This document shows, piece after piece, positions 25,375 to 34,273 of a DNA stretch of 64,000 bases. Each line of letters opens with the position of its first letter. The stretch's first letter is position 1. A program made the position numbers and the translations under genes. Below the pieces are notes generated by a model. It saw nothing but the letters and a program-made list of their open reading frames with translations, was not told where the DNA came from and did not search any database. Origin of the DNA: CAIXSC01 sp046349935 (GTDB lineage: Bacteria; Planctomycetota; Planctomycetia; Pirellulales; Pirellulaceae); the NCBI GenBank assembly GCA_046349935.1, contig JAXMBK010000003.1:682001-746000 (forward strand), written 5' to 3'.

Positions 25375-27996
25375 ATGCCGTTGCCGAATGCTCGCCGCTC
25401 TTTTCCACTCTCGCGCACATCGACGGCGTCAATCATCGCCACGCTGTGTGCGTCGTTCGCCGTCGCCCTCGTCGCCGCGGCTTGGCGCCCCCAGCCGCTC
25501 GCCGCTCAAGACCGTCGCGGCCCTTTCACGGCCGATCCTCGCTCTCTCCGCAGCCGCGACGTCGACCAGGAACACATTCGGCTGGAGATGAAGGTTGACC
25601 TCGAGAAGCAAACCTTCGAAGGTCGAGCCCGCCACACGGTTTCGCTATTCAGGCCGCTCAGCGAGATCACCTTCGACGCCGTCGACATGCAGATCGAACG
25701 CGTCCGCATCCTGCCGCTTTCCGGCAACGCGGAACCCGTGGAGCTCAAGTTCCAACGCACGTCGCGCAACATCACCGTCAAGCTGGATCGCCTCTACCAG
25801 ACGGCCGAATCGCTGCAGTTGGAGTTTGACTACAAGGTGGCGCGGCCGACGTCCGGCGCACACTTCGTCTCGCCGGACAAGAGCGAGCCGGACCAACGAC
25901 GCATGATGTGGACGCAGAGCGAACCCGAGTACGCACGCTACTGGTACCCCTGCATCGACTCGACCGCCGACCGCATCACCAGCGAAACGGTGGTGACCGC
26001 CGCCGCCCCGCTGTTCGTCCTCTCCAACGGCGCCCTGAAGTCGAAGACCGACAATCCGGACGGCACGCGGACATGGCATTGGGTGCAAGAAAAGTCTCAC
26101 GTTCCTTACCTGATGTCGGTCGTCGTCGGCGACTTTGAAGCGTTCGAGCAGTCGTGGGACGGAATTCCGATCGTCTCCTACGTTCCGCGCGGCATGCTGC
26201 CGCTTGCACGCCCCTCTTTCGAACGCACTCCCGGCATGATGGCGTTCTTCTCGCAGAAGATCGGCTACCGCTATCCGTGGCCGAAGTACGCCCAGATCTG
26301 CGTCGATGAGTACTCGTGGGGCGGCATGGAGCACACTTCCGCGACCACGCTGAACCTCGAAACGCTGCACGACGAACGCGCCCACCTCGACGTCTCCAGC
26401 GACGGACTCGTCGCTCACGAATTGGCCCACCAATGGTGGGGCGACGTCGTCACATGCAAGGATTGGGGCGAGTTGTGGTTGAATGAAAGCTTTGCGACCT
26501 ACTTCGCCACGCTGTGGACCGAACATGATCGCGGCTGGGACGAAGCCGCGTGGGAGCGCCGCGCCGAGGCGCGCGGTTATTTGAACGAAGATCGATCGGT
26601 TCGGCGTCCCATCGTGAGCTACCGGTACAACGACCCCAACGTGATGTTCGACGCCCACTCGTACCCGAAGGGCGGTCGCGTGCTGCACCAACTGCGCAAC
26701 GAGTTGGGCGACGAGTTGTTCTGGCGCGCGATCAACCGCTACATCCAGATCAACCAGCATCGCGTCGTCGAGACGTCCGACCTGCGAACCGCGATCGAAG
26801 AAGCCACCGGCCAAGGACTCAATTGGTTCTTCGACCAGTGGATCTATCGCGGCGGGCATCCCGAGTTCAACGTGGAATGGGAATGGGAAGAGTCGACGAA
26901 GTCGGCGCGCGTCGTAGTGAAGCAGACGCAAAAGATCGACGAGATGACTCCTCTGTTCCGCGCCGCGGTCGAGATCGAGTTCGGTCACGGCGACTCGAGC
27001 ACGCTCAAGCGCATCCAAGTCTCGAAGGCCGAAGAAACCTTCCACTTCAATCTGGAAAGCCGCCCCACTCGAGTTTGCTTCGACCCGCGCGACTGGGTGC
27101 TGAAGACGGTGAAGTTCGCCAAGCCGAAAGACGAGTTGCTCGATCAACTGACCCGCTCGCCCCATGTCATCGCGCGAGCGGAAGCTATCGAGGGCTTGAG
27201 CGAGTTCGTTGAGGACGCGGACGTGCGTCAAGGCCTGCTGACCGCGGCCGCCGGCGACAAGTTCTGGGGCGTCCGTCAGGAAGCGATCAAATTGCTCGCC
27301 AAAAGCAACGGCGACCAAGTCCGCGCCGCGCTGCTCAAGGCGGCTCGCGGCGACGCCCACGCGCACGCCCGTCGCGAGGCGCTCACGGCGCTGGGCAAGT
27401 TTCCGCATGACGAGACGAAGCAAACGCTCCGTGAGTCGATCAAGGAGGATCCGTCTTACTACGCCGTCGCCGACGCACTGCGGTCGCTGGTGAAAGTCGA
27501 CAAAGCCAACTGCGAAGCCGACCTGTTGGCGGCGCTCGACCGCCCCAGCCACCACGATGTGATTCTGGCCGCGGCCTGCGACGGCATCGTCGACCTGAAG
27601 TCGACCGCCGGCACGAAGAAGTTGGCCGAGCGAATCGACGGCAAGCTGTCTCCGCGGCAGCGCGTGACGATTGTGTCGGCCTTGGCCAAATTGGCGCCGA
27701 GCGACCAGCAGTTCCAGCAGCAGTTGCGCGAGCTCTTGACGAACGAACGCACCAACGTCCGCCGCGCCGCGATTGAGGCGCTCGGCGTCACCGGTTCGCC
27801 GACCGCGATCGAATGGCTGCGCGAACAACGAGGCCAAGAGACACGCCCGCGCATGGTGAAGCAGTTGGACGATGCGATCGAAAAGATCTCGTCCAAATCC
27901 AAGTCCGTCGACTCCCTACGCCGCGAACTCGACGAACTCCGCCGCCTCAATCAACAGCTCGAAGAACGCCTGAAGAAACTGGAAGCAAAACCGTAG
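25375..27996 (+). CDS. Secreted M1 family zinc aminopeptidase with HEAT-repeat tail
   Basis: An 873-residue metallopeptidase with a signal peptide (about 1-44). The N-terminal beta domain (about 60-250) is followed by the catalytic domain: exopeptidase motif GGMEH (316-320, where many members have GAMEN) and zinc motif HELAH (H348, E349, H352) with the third ligand E371. Residues about 590-830 form HEAT-like repeats. The last 30 residues are a predicted coiled coil. It probably trims peptides in the periplasm. The stop TAG (27994-27996) is part of a family A repeat, so the protein ends Lys-Pro. Two pieces of this gene's 3' end recur in the tandem array immediately downstream. Confidence 0.93.
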   Translation: MPLPNARRSFPLSRTSTASIIATLCASFAVALVAAAWRPQPLAAQDRRGPFTADPRSLRSRDVDQEHIRLEMKVDLEKQTFEGRARHTVSLFRPLSEITFDAVDMQIERVRILPLSGNAEPVELKFQRTSRNITVKLDRLYQTAESLQLEFDYKVARPTSGAHFVSPDKSEPDQRRMMWTQSEPEYARYWYPCIDSTADRITSETVVTAAAPLFVLSNGALKSKTDNPDGTRTWHWVQEKSHVPYLMSVVVGDFEAFEQSWDGIPIVSYVPRGMLPLARPSFERTPGMMAFFSQKIGYRYPWPKYAQICVDEYSWGGMEHTSATTLNLETLHDERAHLDVSSDGLVAHELAHQWWGDVVTCKDWGELWLNESFATYFATLWTEHDRGWDEAAWERRAEARGYLNEDRSVRRPIVSYRYNDPNVMFDAHSYPKGGRVLHQLRNELGDELFWRAINRYIQINQHRVVETSDLRTAIEEATGQGLNWFFDQWIYRGGHPEFNVEWEWEESTKSARVVVKQTQKIDEMTPLFRAAVEIEFGHGDSSTLKRIQVSKAEETFHFNLESRPTRVCFDPRDWVLKTVKFAKPKDELLDQLTRSPHVIARAEAIEGLSEFVEDADVRQGLLTAAAGDKFWGVRQEAIKLLAKSNGDQVRAALLKAARGDAHAHARREALTALGKFPHDETKQTLRESIKEDPSYYAVADALRSLVKVDKANCEADLLAALDRPSHHDVILAAACDGIVDLKSTAGTKKLAERIDGKLSPRQRVTIVSALAKLAPSDQQFQQQLRELLTNERTNVRRAAIEALGVTGSPTAIEWLREQRGQETRPRMVKQLDDAIEKISSKSKSVDSLRRELDELRRLNQQLEERLKKLEAKP

Positions 27997-29100
27997 GACA
28001 GGCTTCCAGCCTGTCTCGCGAGCAACGCGAGCGGCAAAAGCGGCGCGAGTAGAACAGACTTGACGCAAGGACGAGGCGAAGTGGTGAAGGCGCTGGCGGC
28101 GACTAACAGGAGAGACACGCCCGCGCATGGTGAACGCCTGAAGAAACTGGAAGCAAAACCGTAGGACAGGCTTCCAGCCTGTCTCGCGAGCAACGCGAGC
28201 GGCATAAGCGGCGCGAGTAGAAGAGACTTGACGCAAGGACGAGGCGAAGTGGTGAAGGCGCTGGCGGCGACTAACAGGAGAGACACGCCCGCGCATGGTG
28301 AACGCCTGAAGAAGCTGGAAGCAAAACCGTAGGACAGGCTTCCAGCCTGTCTCGCGAGCAACGCGAGCGGCACAAGCGGCGCGAGTAGAACAGACTTGAC
28401 GCAAGGACGAGGCGAGGTGGCGAAGGCGCTGGCGGCGACTAACAGGAGTGACACGCCCGCATGGTGAACGCCTGAAGAAACTGGAAGCAAAACCGTAGGA
28501 CAGGCTTCCAGCCTGTCTCGCGAGCAACGCGAGCGGCACAAGCGGCGCGAGTAGAACAGACTTGACGCAAGGACGAGGCGAGGTGGCGAAGGCGCTGGCG
28601 GCGACTAACAGGAGTGACACGCCCGCGCATGGTGAACGCCTGAAGAAGCTGGAAGCAAAACCGTAGGACAGGCTTCCAGCCTGTCTCGCAAGCAACGCGA
28701 GCGGCACAAGCGCGTAGAACAGACTTGACGCAAGGACGAGGCGAGGTGGCGAAGGCGACTAACAGGAGAGACACGCCCGCGCATGGTGAACGCCTGAAGA
28801 AACTGGAAGCAAAACCGTAGGACAGGCTTCCAGCCTGTCTCGCGAGCAACGCGAGCGGCACAACCGGCGCGAGTAGAAGAGACTTGACGCAAGGACGAGG
28901 CGAGGTGGCGAAGGCGCTGGCGGCGACTAACAGGAGAGACACGCCCGCGCATGGTGAACGCCTGAAGAAGCTGGAAGCAAAACCGTAGGACAGGCTTCCA
29001 GCCTGTCTCGCGAGCAACGCGAGCGGCACAAGCGGCGCGAGTAGAAGAGACTTGACGCAAGGACGAGTCGAGGTGGTGAAGGCGCTGGCGGCGACTAACA
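27967..29100. repeat. Tandem array, seven copies of a 168-bp unit derived partly from the aminopeptidase 3' end
   Basis: Units start at 27967, 28135, 28303, 28469, 28637, 28791 and 28959, giving periods 168, 168, 166, 168, 154 and 168, the last copy ending near 29100. Each unit has the last 30 nt of the aminopeptidase gene including its stop, a family A hairpin, a second palindrome (CTCGCG-AGCAA-CGCGAG), about 90 nt of unique sequence and a 24-nt piece identical to 27837-27860 of the gene. Copies differ by scattered point changes and two small deletions. The array fills the 1.1-kb gap between the convergent aminopeptidase and GNAT genes. Long frames through it on the minus strand are repeat translation, not proteins. 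Confidence 0.95.
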
Positions 29101-29120
29101 GGCTGGAAGCCTGTTCTACG
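29097..29120. repeat. Family A palindromic repeat supplying the GNAT stop codon
   Basis: ACAGGCTGGAAGCCTGT followed by TCTACGG, inverted relative to the array copies. The CTA is the TAG stop of the acetyltransferase on the minus strand. Confidence 0.9.
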
Positions 29121-29541
29121 GGGGCAAATCTCTCGTGAAGGGCTGCACGTCGTCGCGGCGAGTCCAGCCTAGGTGCGACCAGAATTCGAGGCCGGTCGGG
29201 TTGTCGCGATAGACTTGCAGGCCGCAGCGCGGGAGGCCGAGGTCGGCGAGGGCGACGAGGCAGCGGTCGACCAAGCGACGCGCCAGTCCGCGACCACGGT
29301 GCGCGGCGGCGACGGCCAAGTGGTATAGATAGCCGCGATGCCCGTCGTGGCCGGCGAGCACCGCGGCGACGATTGCGCCGTCTTGCCGCACAACGACGCT
29401 CAGCCCCGGGTTCCGTTCCAGATACCGCGCCAGTTCGTCCCGCGTCTCCAACCGACTCATCCCCTCCGTCGCCCGCCACAGCGCGAGGACGTCGTCGTAG
29501 TCGGCCAACGTCATCGGTTCAAAACAATACTCGTCGGTCAT
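29116..29541 (-). CDS. GNAT family N-acetyltransferase
   Basis: A 141-residue acetyltransferase of the GNAT superfamily. The acetyl-CoA pyrophosphate-binding motif is AAAHRGRGLARRLVD (about 84-98), preceded by the beta4 strand GYLYHLAVA. The C-terminal GLQVYRDNPTGLEFWSHLGW is typical of RimI-like enzymes. It transfers acetyl from acetyl-CoA to a protein N-terminus or small amine. ATG 29541 is taken; an earlier codon at 29580 would translate the adjacent repeat A. No Shine-Dalgarno is visible before 29541. The stop TAG is supplied by another repeat A copy, so the protein ends Pro-Pro. Confidence 0.85.
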   Translation of the reverse strand: MTDEYCFEPMTLADYDDVLALWRATEGMSRLETRDELARYLERNPGLSVVVRQDGAIVAAVLAGHDGHRGYLYHLAVAAAHRGRGLARRLVDRCLVALADLGLPRCGLQVYRDNPTGLEFWSHLGWTRRDDVQPFTRDLPP

Positions 29542-29543
29542 AT

Positions 29544-29568
29544 CCGTAGGACAGGCTTCTAGCCTGTC
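29544..29568. repeat. Family A palindromic repeat abutting the GNAT start codon
   Basis: CCGTAGGACAGGCTTCTAGC and the rest of the palindrome, with one base change in the loop side. It lies 2 nt before the GNAT ATG on the minus strand. Confidence 0.9.
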
Positions 29569-29678
29569 AAGCACGACCAAAGTTCAACCATTCAACACAC
29601 GCGACAAGAGGCCGCGCTGGGCGGCAAGGCTTCTCCAAGGATTGCGACGGGGGGCGGGGTGACAGGCGGGCGGCGGGG

Positions 29679-29716
29679 TGACAGGCTGGAAGCCTGTCCT
29701 ACGGCCTGTCCTACGG
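29679..29716. repeat. Family A palindromic repeat with duplicated tail
   Basis: GACAGGCTGGAAGCCTGTCC, then TACGG and a second CCTGTCCTACGG, just after the topoisomerase VI A stop (read on the minus strand). The stop codon itself (TAA, 29722-29720) is separate. Confidence 0.9.
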
Positions 29717-29719
29717 AGG

Positions 29720-30859
29720 TTAGTCTAGGAATTGGGCTTCTTCGAGCCGTTCGGGGGCGTAGGTTTCGGTGACGTAGCTGATGTCTTTGCTGATGAGTGC
29801 TTCGACTTCGAGCTTGAAGCCGTTCTTCAGCATCTGTTCGATTTCCTTCTGCCACGCTTTCTTGTTTGCAAACCACGGGTACTGTGCGATCTGCTTGGCG
29901 CGCTTGATGTCTTGCTCGTTCAGCTTGATCTGCACGCTGTTGCTCAATTGGCAGCGTTCGAAGTCGATGCTCCGCAGCCCCAAAAACCGTGCGCCGGGAA
30001 TCGCCATCCGCCGCGACTCGTAGGCCAAGTTGATCGAGCCCTGCTTGATCACGCTGTAGATGTAGTAACCCCAGGGATCGTTATCGAGCAAGCAGTAGAC
30101 GGGCAGCTTGAGCTCGTGGTGCAGACGGTGCAGCATGCGCCGCACGCCGCGCGGCGGTTGGCCGCCGCCGTGCGTCAGGATGCAGTTGTGCTTCTTCCAG
30201 AACTTGTCTTCGTTGAACCGCCGCCAGACCGTGTCCTTTTCGACATGCAGAATGAACTCGGCGTCGTTCTTCTTGAACTGCACGATGTCTTCTTCGACGA
30301 TCGACGGGATGCTGTATCCGCCCGATCCCATGCGCGAGCAATCGATGTCGTCGCCGCTGTCGACCAGCGAGATAGGCCCGACCATCGCGCCTGCGTTTTT
30401 CGCGTACAGGTGCAGTTCCTCGCGCATCGCGTCGAGCGTCACTTCGACGTCCTCGATGATCGGATCGCAATCATCCTGCGTGTCGAACGTCTCTTCCTTC
30501 GTTCCCTCGATGGTGTGCTTCAGCAGATAGTACATACCTCGGATGCTGGTCGTCTTGCCCTGCTCGATCAATTGCTTGCAGCCGGACCCGACCAGCAGCG
30601 TCTGCATGTAGCTTTTCGCTTGCGACAAGTTGAACAGCTCGCGCCGATTCTTGCCGCCGCCCATCTCGATGATTTTCTTCGACTGGTTGAAGCGCACGTT
30701 GGACAGCGAGCGGCTGGGGACCTCGATGTGCGGCGGCCGTCCGCGCTCGGCGAACTCCAGCACCTCCTCCGCCAGCTCGCGCAGCGAATTGAGCGTCTTG
30801 CGGTCCTTGTCATTCAACTTCGCCGCTTCGGACGACTTCGCGTCTTTCTTCTTCGCCAT
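29720..30859 (-). CDS. top6A: DNA topoisomerase VI subunit A
   Basis: A 379-residue Spo11/TopVIA protein, the DNA-cleaving subunit of a type IIB topoisomerase. The winged-helix region contains SIRGMYYLLKHT with the catalytic tyrosine at Y110/Y111. The Toprim domain has the Glu in HVEKDTVW and the acidic pair in LLDNDPWGYYIY. Length is near the archaeal norm. It forms an A2B2 complex with subunit B, encoded 19 nt upstream on the same strand. Topoisomerase VI is characteristic of archaea and plants and sporadic in bacteria, including planctomycetes. Confidence 0.95.
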   Translation of the reverse strand: MAKKKDAKSSEAAKLNDKDRKTLNSLRELAEEVLEFAERGRPPHIEVPSRSLSNVRFNQSKKIIEMGGGKNRRELFNLSQAKSYMQTLLVGSGCKQLIEQGKTTSIRGMYYLLKHTIEGTKEETFDTQDDCDPIIEDVEVTLDAMREELHLYAKNAGAMVGPISLVDSGDDIDCSRMGSGGYSIPSIVEEDIVQFKKNDAEFILHVEKDTVWRRFNEDKFWKKHNCILTHGGGQPPRGVRRMLHRLHHELKLPVYCLLDNDPWGYYIYSVIKQGSINLAYESRRMAIPGARFLGLRSIDFERCQLSNSVQIKLNEQDIKRAKQIAQYPWFANKKAWQKEIEQMLKNGFKLEVEALISKDISYVTETYAPERLEEAQFLD

Positions 30860-30878
30860 GATCTTCGCTCCGTTCCTG

Positions 30879-33083
30879 CTACGCTTGATCCTGATTCACG
30901 ATGAGCACGTTTTCGCCGAAGTCTTCCGGCTCGTCCTCGATCTTGCGACCGCGATCATCCAGCTTCGTGTCGGCCTCGGCCGTCTTTTTCTTGGCCACGC
31001 TCAACAGTCGCTCGTACACGCCTGTGCGCTGCTTGTCGTCCATGTCCTTGAGTCGTCCGACGGCCTGCGCCACCTCGCCTAGATACCGCAAGAAGATCGA
31101 GCGACGCTCGCCCTCCTGCAGCACCTTATTGCGGCGATTGAGGTACATGGCCAGTTTGCGTCCGACCGCTTGCAGCCCCAAACGCAGTTCTTTGGTGATT
31201 TCGGGATAGCTGGCGACCGCTTCCTTTGACTCGCTGGTGAACGGCACCCATACGCTGGCCATGTGCACCATGATGGTGACGGGGCCGGTCGGCAGTTGGC
31301 CGCGCGTTTGCGAGAGTCCGTACGAGCGCCAATTGGTTTGAATCACGGACTGCGTAATCGCGCAGGCCGCCGGCTGAAACTGCAACGGCACTCGGTTCGC
31401 ATACCGCAGCACCTGCATCGTCTGCCCTTCGCTCAGATTCACGTTCCGCATCGCGACGTGCAACCGCGCGATCTCGTCTTTCTTCAGCTTCGAGGGGCTG
31501 GTGCGCGTGCCGAACTTGGCTTCGTTCAAGATCCGATCGGCCGCTTCGCCGCCCACCCCGTCGAAGCTGGTCACCAGAAACTGCCGCAACGTCCGCGCGT
31601 CGCTTTCACCGAGCATTTCGGTAAGCGCCTCGAGCGTCACTTTTTGAGCCTGGCTGGCGCCGCCGAACGCGAGCCCCACTTCGATCAAGAAGGGATTGCC
31701 GCGGTAGACGGAGGGGGGCCGAGTCGCCGCGCAGTAGAACTCGCCGGGCACGACCTGATGCAGGCCCTTCAAGATCAGCGGCTCGCCGATCGGCACCAAG
31801 CAGTCGGTCGCCGGAGCGCTGATGCGAGTCTGCTGAATGGCCTGGTACAGCGAGTCGGCTTCTTGGCGGCCGATGCGCCGCGGGTTGGCCCGCGTGGTGA
31901 CCTTGGCCGCGTCGCAGACCGACCGCGCCACGCCCGGAGTCACTCGCGAGAACGATTCGGTGAGGAACTGAGAAATCGTTCCAGCGGGCGTGTCCTTGAG
32001 CATCGTGACGAGCCGCCCGAGTTCGACGCCGTACGGGTGCGGCTTGATCTCCTTCGGCTCGGGAGGCAGATCGATGGTCGCTCGCGAATAGGTGATCTCG
32101 TTCCCTTCGGGGTCCTTATAGTGGATCGTGACGTGCGGGTTGGCGATCGCCGTCTGCTCCAGATACTCGTCCACGCTGCCGCGACCGCGAATGTAGCGTC
32201 CCTCGAGTTCGATGGTGACGCGCGTCCCGCTTTTCACCTCTTGTCCCGGACCATTGCCTTTCGGCGCCAACAGCGCCGAGTTGGACGAGACGGGCGGCGT
32301 TTCGGTCGACGCGCCGGCAGGCGCCGGTGCGGCGTCGCCCGACGCGGAGTTTGCACCGGCGGCGGCCGTCTCTACGACGGTCCCGCCCCGCAGCGTCTTC
32401 ACCGACGCCGGGTAATGCGTCTCCCATTCGATTCCGCGCTGTTCGATGTACTTCCGTCCCGCTTCGCCGGCTTCGATATCCTCGCCTTCCCCCTTGCCGT
32501 TAATGATTTCGGGGGCGTTGCGCTTCGTGTCGATCTGTAGTTCGAAGTAGTGAGCCGGCTTGCGCGGCGACGTTTTCGAGATGATCTTCACCGGCTTGCC
32601 GGTGGTGAGCATTCCGTACATGCCTGCGGCGCTGATGCCGATCCCCTGCTGCCCGCGGCTCATCCGCAACCGATGGAACTTCGAGCCGTAAAGCAGTTTG
32701 CCGAAGATGAGCGGAATCTGCTTCTTGACGATGCCCGGCCCGTTGTCCTGCACGCCGACTTTGAAGCGATTGTTGCCCGTCGACTCGATGTGCACCCAAA
32801 TCTCGGGCACCAGCCCCGCCTCTTCGCAGGCGTCGAGCGAATTATCGACCGCTTCCTTGACGGTGGTGAGCAGCGCTTTGCGCGGGTTGTCAAACCCCAG
32901 CAAATGCCGGTTCTTCGCGAAGAATTCGCTGACCGAAATGTCTCGTTGCTTCGACGCCATCGCCTCGGCCGTACTGCGGCGGCGAGTTTCGGGCGGGGAG
33001 GCGGCGCCGCCCGATTCGGCGGCGGAGGTGGCTTCGGCTTCGTCGGAGGAAGAGCTAGCGCGCGCGGTCGACAACGTCGGCAC
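30879..33083 (-). CDS. top6B: DNA topoisomerase VI subunit B
   Basis: A 734-residue GHKL ATPase subunit that captures and passes DNA through the break made by subunit A. Bergerat-fold motifs are KEAVDNSLDACEEAG (about 77-91), VQDNGPGI (about 112-119) and SRGQQGIGISAAGMYG (about 145-160). The central helix-2turn-helix region (about 390-470) and transducer (about 480-690) follow. An Ala/Ser/Pro-rich insert of about 45 residues (about 243-288) interrupts the N-terminal part. The frame begins with GTG 33083, with AAAGGA immediately before it, too close to be ideal; ATG 32960 is an alternative just before the conserved region. Confidence 0.93.
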   Translation of the reverse strand: MPTLSTARASSSSDEAEATSAAESGGAASPPETRRRSTAEAMASKQRDISVSEFFAKNRHLLGFDNPRKALLTTVKEAVDNSLDACEEAGLVPEIWVHIESTGNNRFKVGVQDNGPGIVKKQIPLIFGKLLYGSKFHRLRMSRGQQGIGISAAGMYGMLTTGKPVKIISKTSPRKPAHYFELQIDTKRNAPEIINGKGEGEDIEAGEAGRKYIEQRGIEWETHYPASVKTLRGGTVVETAAAGANSASGDAAPAPAGASTETPPVSSNSALLAPKGNGPGQEVKSGTRVTIELEGRYIRGRGSVDEYLEQTAIANPHVTIHYKDPEGNEITYSRATIDLPPEPKEIKPHPYGVELGRLVTMLKDTPAGTISQFLTESFSRVTPGVARSVCDAAKVTTRANPRRIGRQEADSLYQAIQQTRISAPATDCLVPIGEPLILKGLHQVVPGEFYCAATRPPSVYRGNPFLIEVGLAFGGASQAQKVTLEALTEMLGESDARTLRQFLVTSFDGVGGEAADRILNEAKFGTRTSPSKLKKDEIARLHVAMRNVNLSEGQTMQVLRYANRVPLQFQPAACAITQSVIQTNWRSYGLSQTRGQLPTGPVTIMVHMASVWVPFTSESKEAVASYPEITKELRLGLQAVGRKLAMYLNRRNKVLQEGERRSIFLRYLGEVAQAVGRLKDMDDKQRTGVYERLLSVAKKKTAEADTKLDDRGRKIEDEPEDFGENVLIVNQDQA

Positions 33084-33285
33084 TCCTTTACCTGTGAGGA
33101 AACAAACTGCGGGGAGTATAGCGACTTTGCGGGGGTGATCCCAGCCGGTTTGAACGGCATGGGCGATAAGATAGTCAAGACTGATGCCCTGGGAAAATGA
33201 AGTTCCATAGGCAGTCCGGGTCCCGCCGAGAATACAAATACGACTCGGTAATCTGCCCCCGTAGCTTCATGGAAGGAGCGTCACG

Positions 33286-33690
33286 ATGCGCCGTTGGCTT
33301 TCCCGTATGGTTGTCGCCGCGTTCGCGGCCATCTGCTTGTCGCTGGTCGCCAGCAGCGACGCCCAAGCGATGGACCCGAACTGCCCCGAGTGCCGGTTCT
33401 ATCAGTACGGCAACCCGAATCTGTTCCAGAACTACTATGTGCCACCCGCCTGCGGCGGCATCGGTGCGCAGGCTTACCTGAGCCCTGGTCCGATTCCCGC
33501 GAACGTCGGCCACACGTACATCACGTACCAACCGTTGATGCCGCACGAGTTCATGTACCACCACCACCGGACGTATCACCGCACGTATGACGACGGTCGC
33601 GGTTTGACTCGGACGAGCGTGCACTGGTACTGCCCGCCGGGCAAGAACTGTGCTCAGCATGCCTACCACATTTTCCGTCTAGCCCGGTAA
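33286..33690 (+). CDS. Small secreted Tyr/His/Pro-rich protein, unknown
   Basis: A 134-residue protein with a clean signal peptide (about 1-28, ending SDAQA). The mature part has an N-terminal Cys pair (PNCPEC), a central Cys, a His/Tyr-rich stretch (MYHHHRTYHRTY) and a C-terminal Cys pair (WYCPPGKNC). GGAAGGAG lies before ATG 33286. No family was recognised. It is followed 70 nt later by another small secreted protein with the same ...SDAQA cleavage region, so the two may be related or act together at the cell surface. Confidence 0.75.
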   Translation: MRRWLSRMVVAAFAAICLSLVASSDAQAMDPNCPECRFYQYGNPNLFQNYYVPPACGGIGAQAYLSPGPIPANVGHTYITYQPLMPHEFMYHHHRTYHRTYDDGRGLTRTSVHWYCPPGKNCAQHAYHIFRLAR

Positions 33691-33760
33691 CCCACTCGCG
33701 CCGTCGGGTTCCGCGGCTTGGCCGCCATCGGCGCTCGTTCCCCCCCAAGGACGCTACCTC

Positions 33761-34135
33761 ATGAACCGATACCTCGTTTGCGGTGCGCTGTTGGCGCTCG
33801 CGTTGATCGTCGGCGTCACGTCCGACGCTCAGGCGTTCAACCGACGGCGCTCTGACCGCACCAACCAACTCGTCTCGCAAAACATGCCGTGGCATGGCGA
33901 GTACTATCACACGCAGTCGGGCTACCCCGTGCCGCTCATCGTGCCGCCGACGGCGCGAGCCAGCACGGAATGGAGCTGGGGCGTGTCGCAGAGCACGGTG
34001 ATGCCCATCTATCACCAGTTCCGCCCCGGCTACCCGGGCGACGGCGTCTATTCGGAAGGCGGCTTCCAGCCGACGCCGAATTGGCCGAGCCACACGCGGC
34101 AGTTCGGCGTGTACTACGTACGCGGCCCCTGGTAA
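33761..34135 (+). CDS. Small secreted aromatic-rich protein, unknown
   Basis: A 124-residue protein with a signal peptide (about 1-24, ending TSDAQA). The mature part is rich in Tyr, Trp, Pro, Ser and Gln and contains HGEYYHTQSGYP, WSWGVSQS and a C-terminal FGVYYVRGPW. It has no cysteines after the signal. CCCAAGGA precedes the ATG. The neighbour upstream has a similar signal-peptide end and aromatic bias. No enzymatic motif is visible; a structural or surface role is only a guess. Confidence 0.7.
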   Translation: MNRYLVCGALLALALIVGVTSDAQAFNRRRSDRTNQLVSQNMPWHGEYYHTQSGYPVPLIVPPTARASTEWSWGVSQSTVMPIYHQFRPGYPGDGVYSEGGFQPTPNWPSHTRQFGVYYVRGPW

Positions 34136-34236
34136 CTCGCCGGCTTCCCTTCATCGCCCCTCCTCAACCCCAGCGCCCCGGCTCGCCGCCTGTCCGCAGC
34201 GCGAGCGGGGCTCGGCGGCGAGCGGCGAGGAAAAAG

Positions 34237-34265
34237 TTGCTTAGCGCGTCGTCGAGGGCTATCGT
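34237..34265 (+). promoter_or_regulatory. Putative promoter giving a near-leaderless MFS transcript
   Basis: TTGCTT (34237-34242), a 17-bp spacer and TATCGT (34260-34265). A start site about 7 nt later would be within 2 nt of ATG 34274. The palindrome GGGCTATCGTAGCCC overlaps the -10 and start region. Confidence 0.3.
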
Positions 34266-34273
34266 AGCCCGCC

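Noticed and set aside
25645..27837. 730-codon frame opposite the aminopeptidase gene
   Set aside because: A GC-rich antisense shadow of a gene with clear catalytic motifs; composition is Arg/Ala/Val-rich with no domain.
28119..28142. Short gene starting at the ATG in each array unit
   Set aside because: It stops after four codons (Met-Val-Asn-Ala) in the unit frame; the ATG is an internal codon of the aminopeptidase fragment.
27967..29100. CRISPR array
   Set aside because: The units are near-identical over their whole 168 bp; there are no variable spacers and no cas genes.
27916..29479. Long minus-strand open frames of 263 and 346 codons with internally repeated peptides
   Set aside because: They are translations of the 168-bp tandem array (period close to a multiple of three) joined to an out-of-frame reading of the GNAT gene; no ribosome site and no family.
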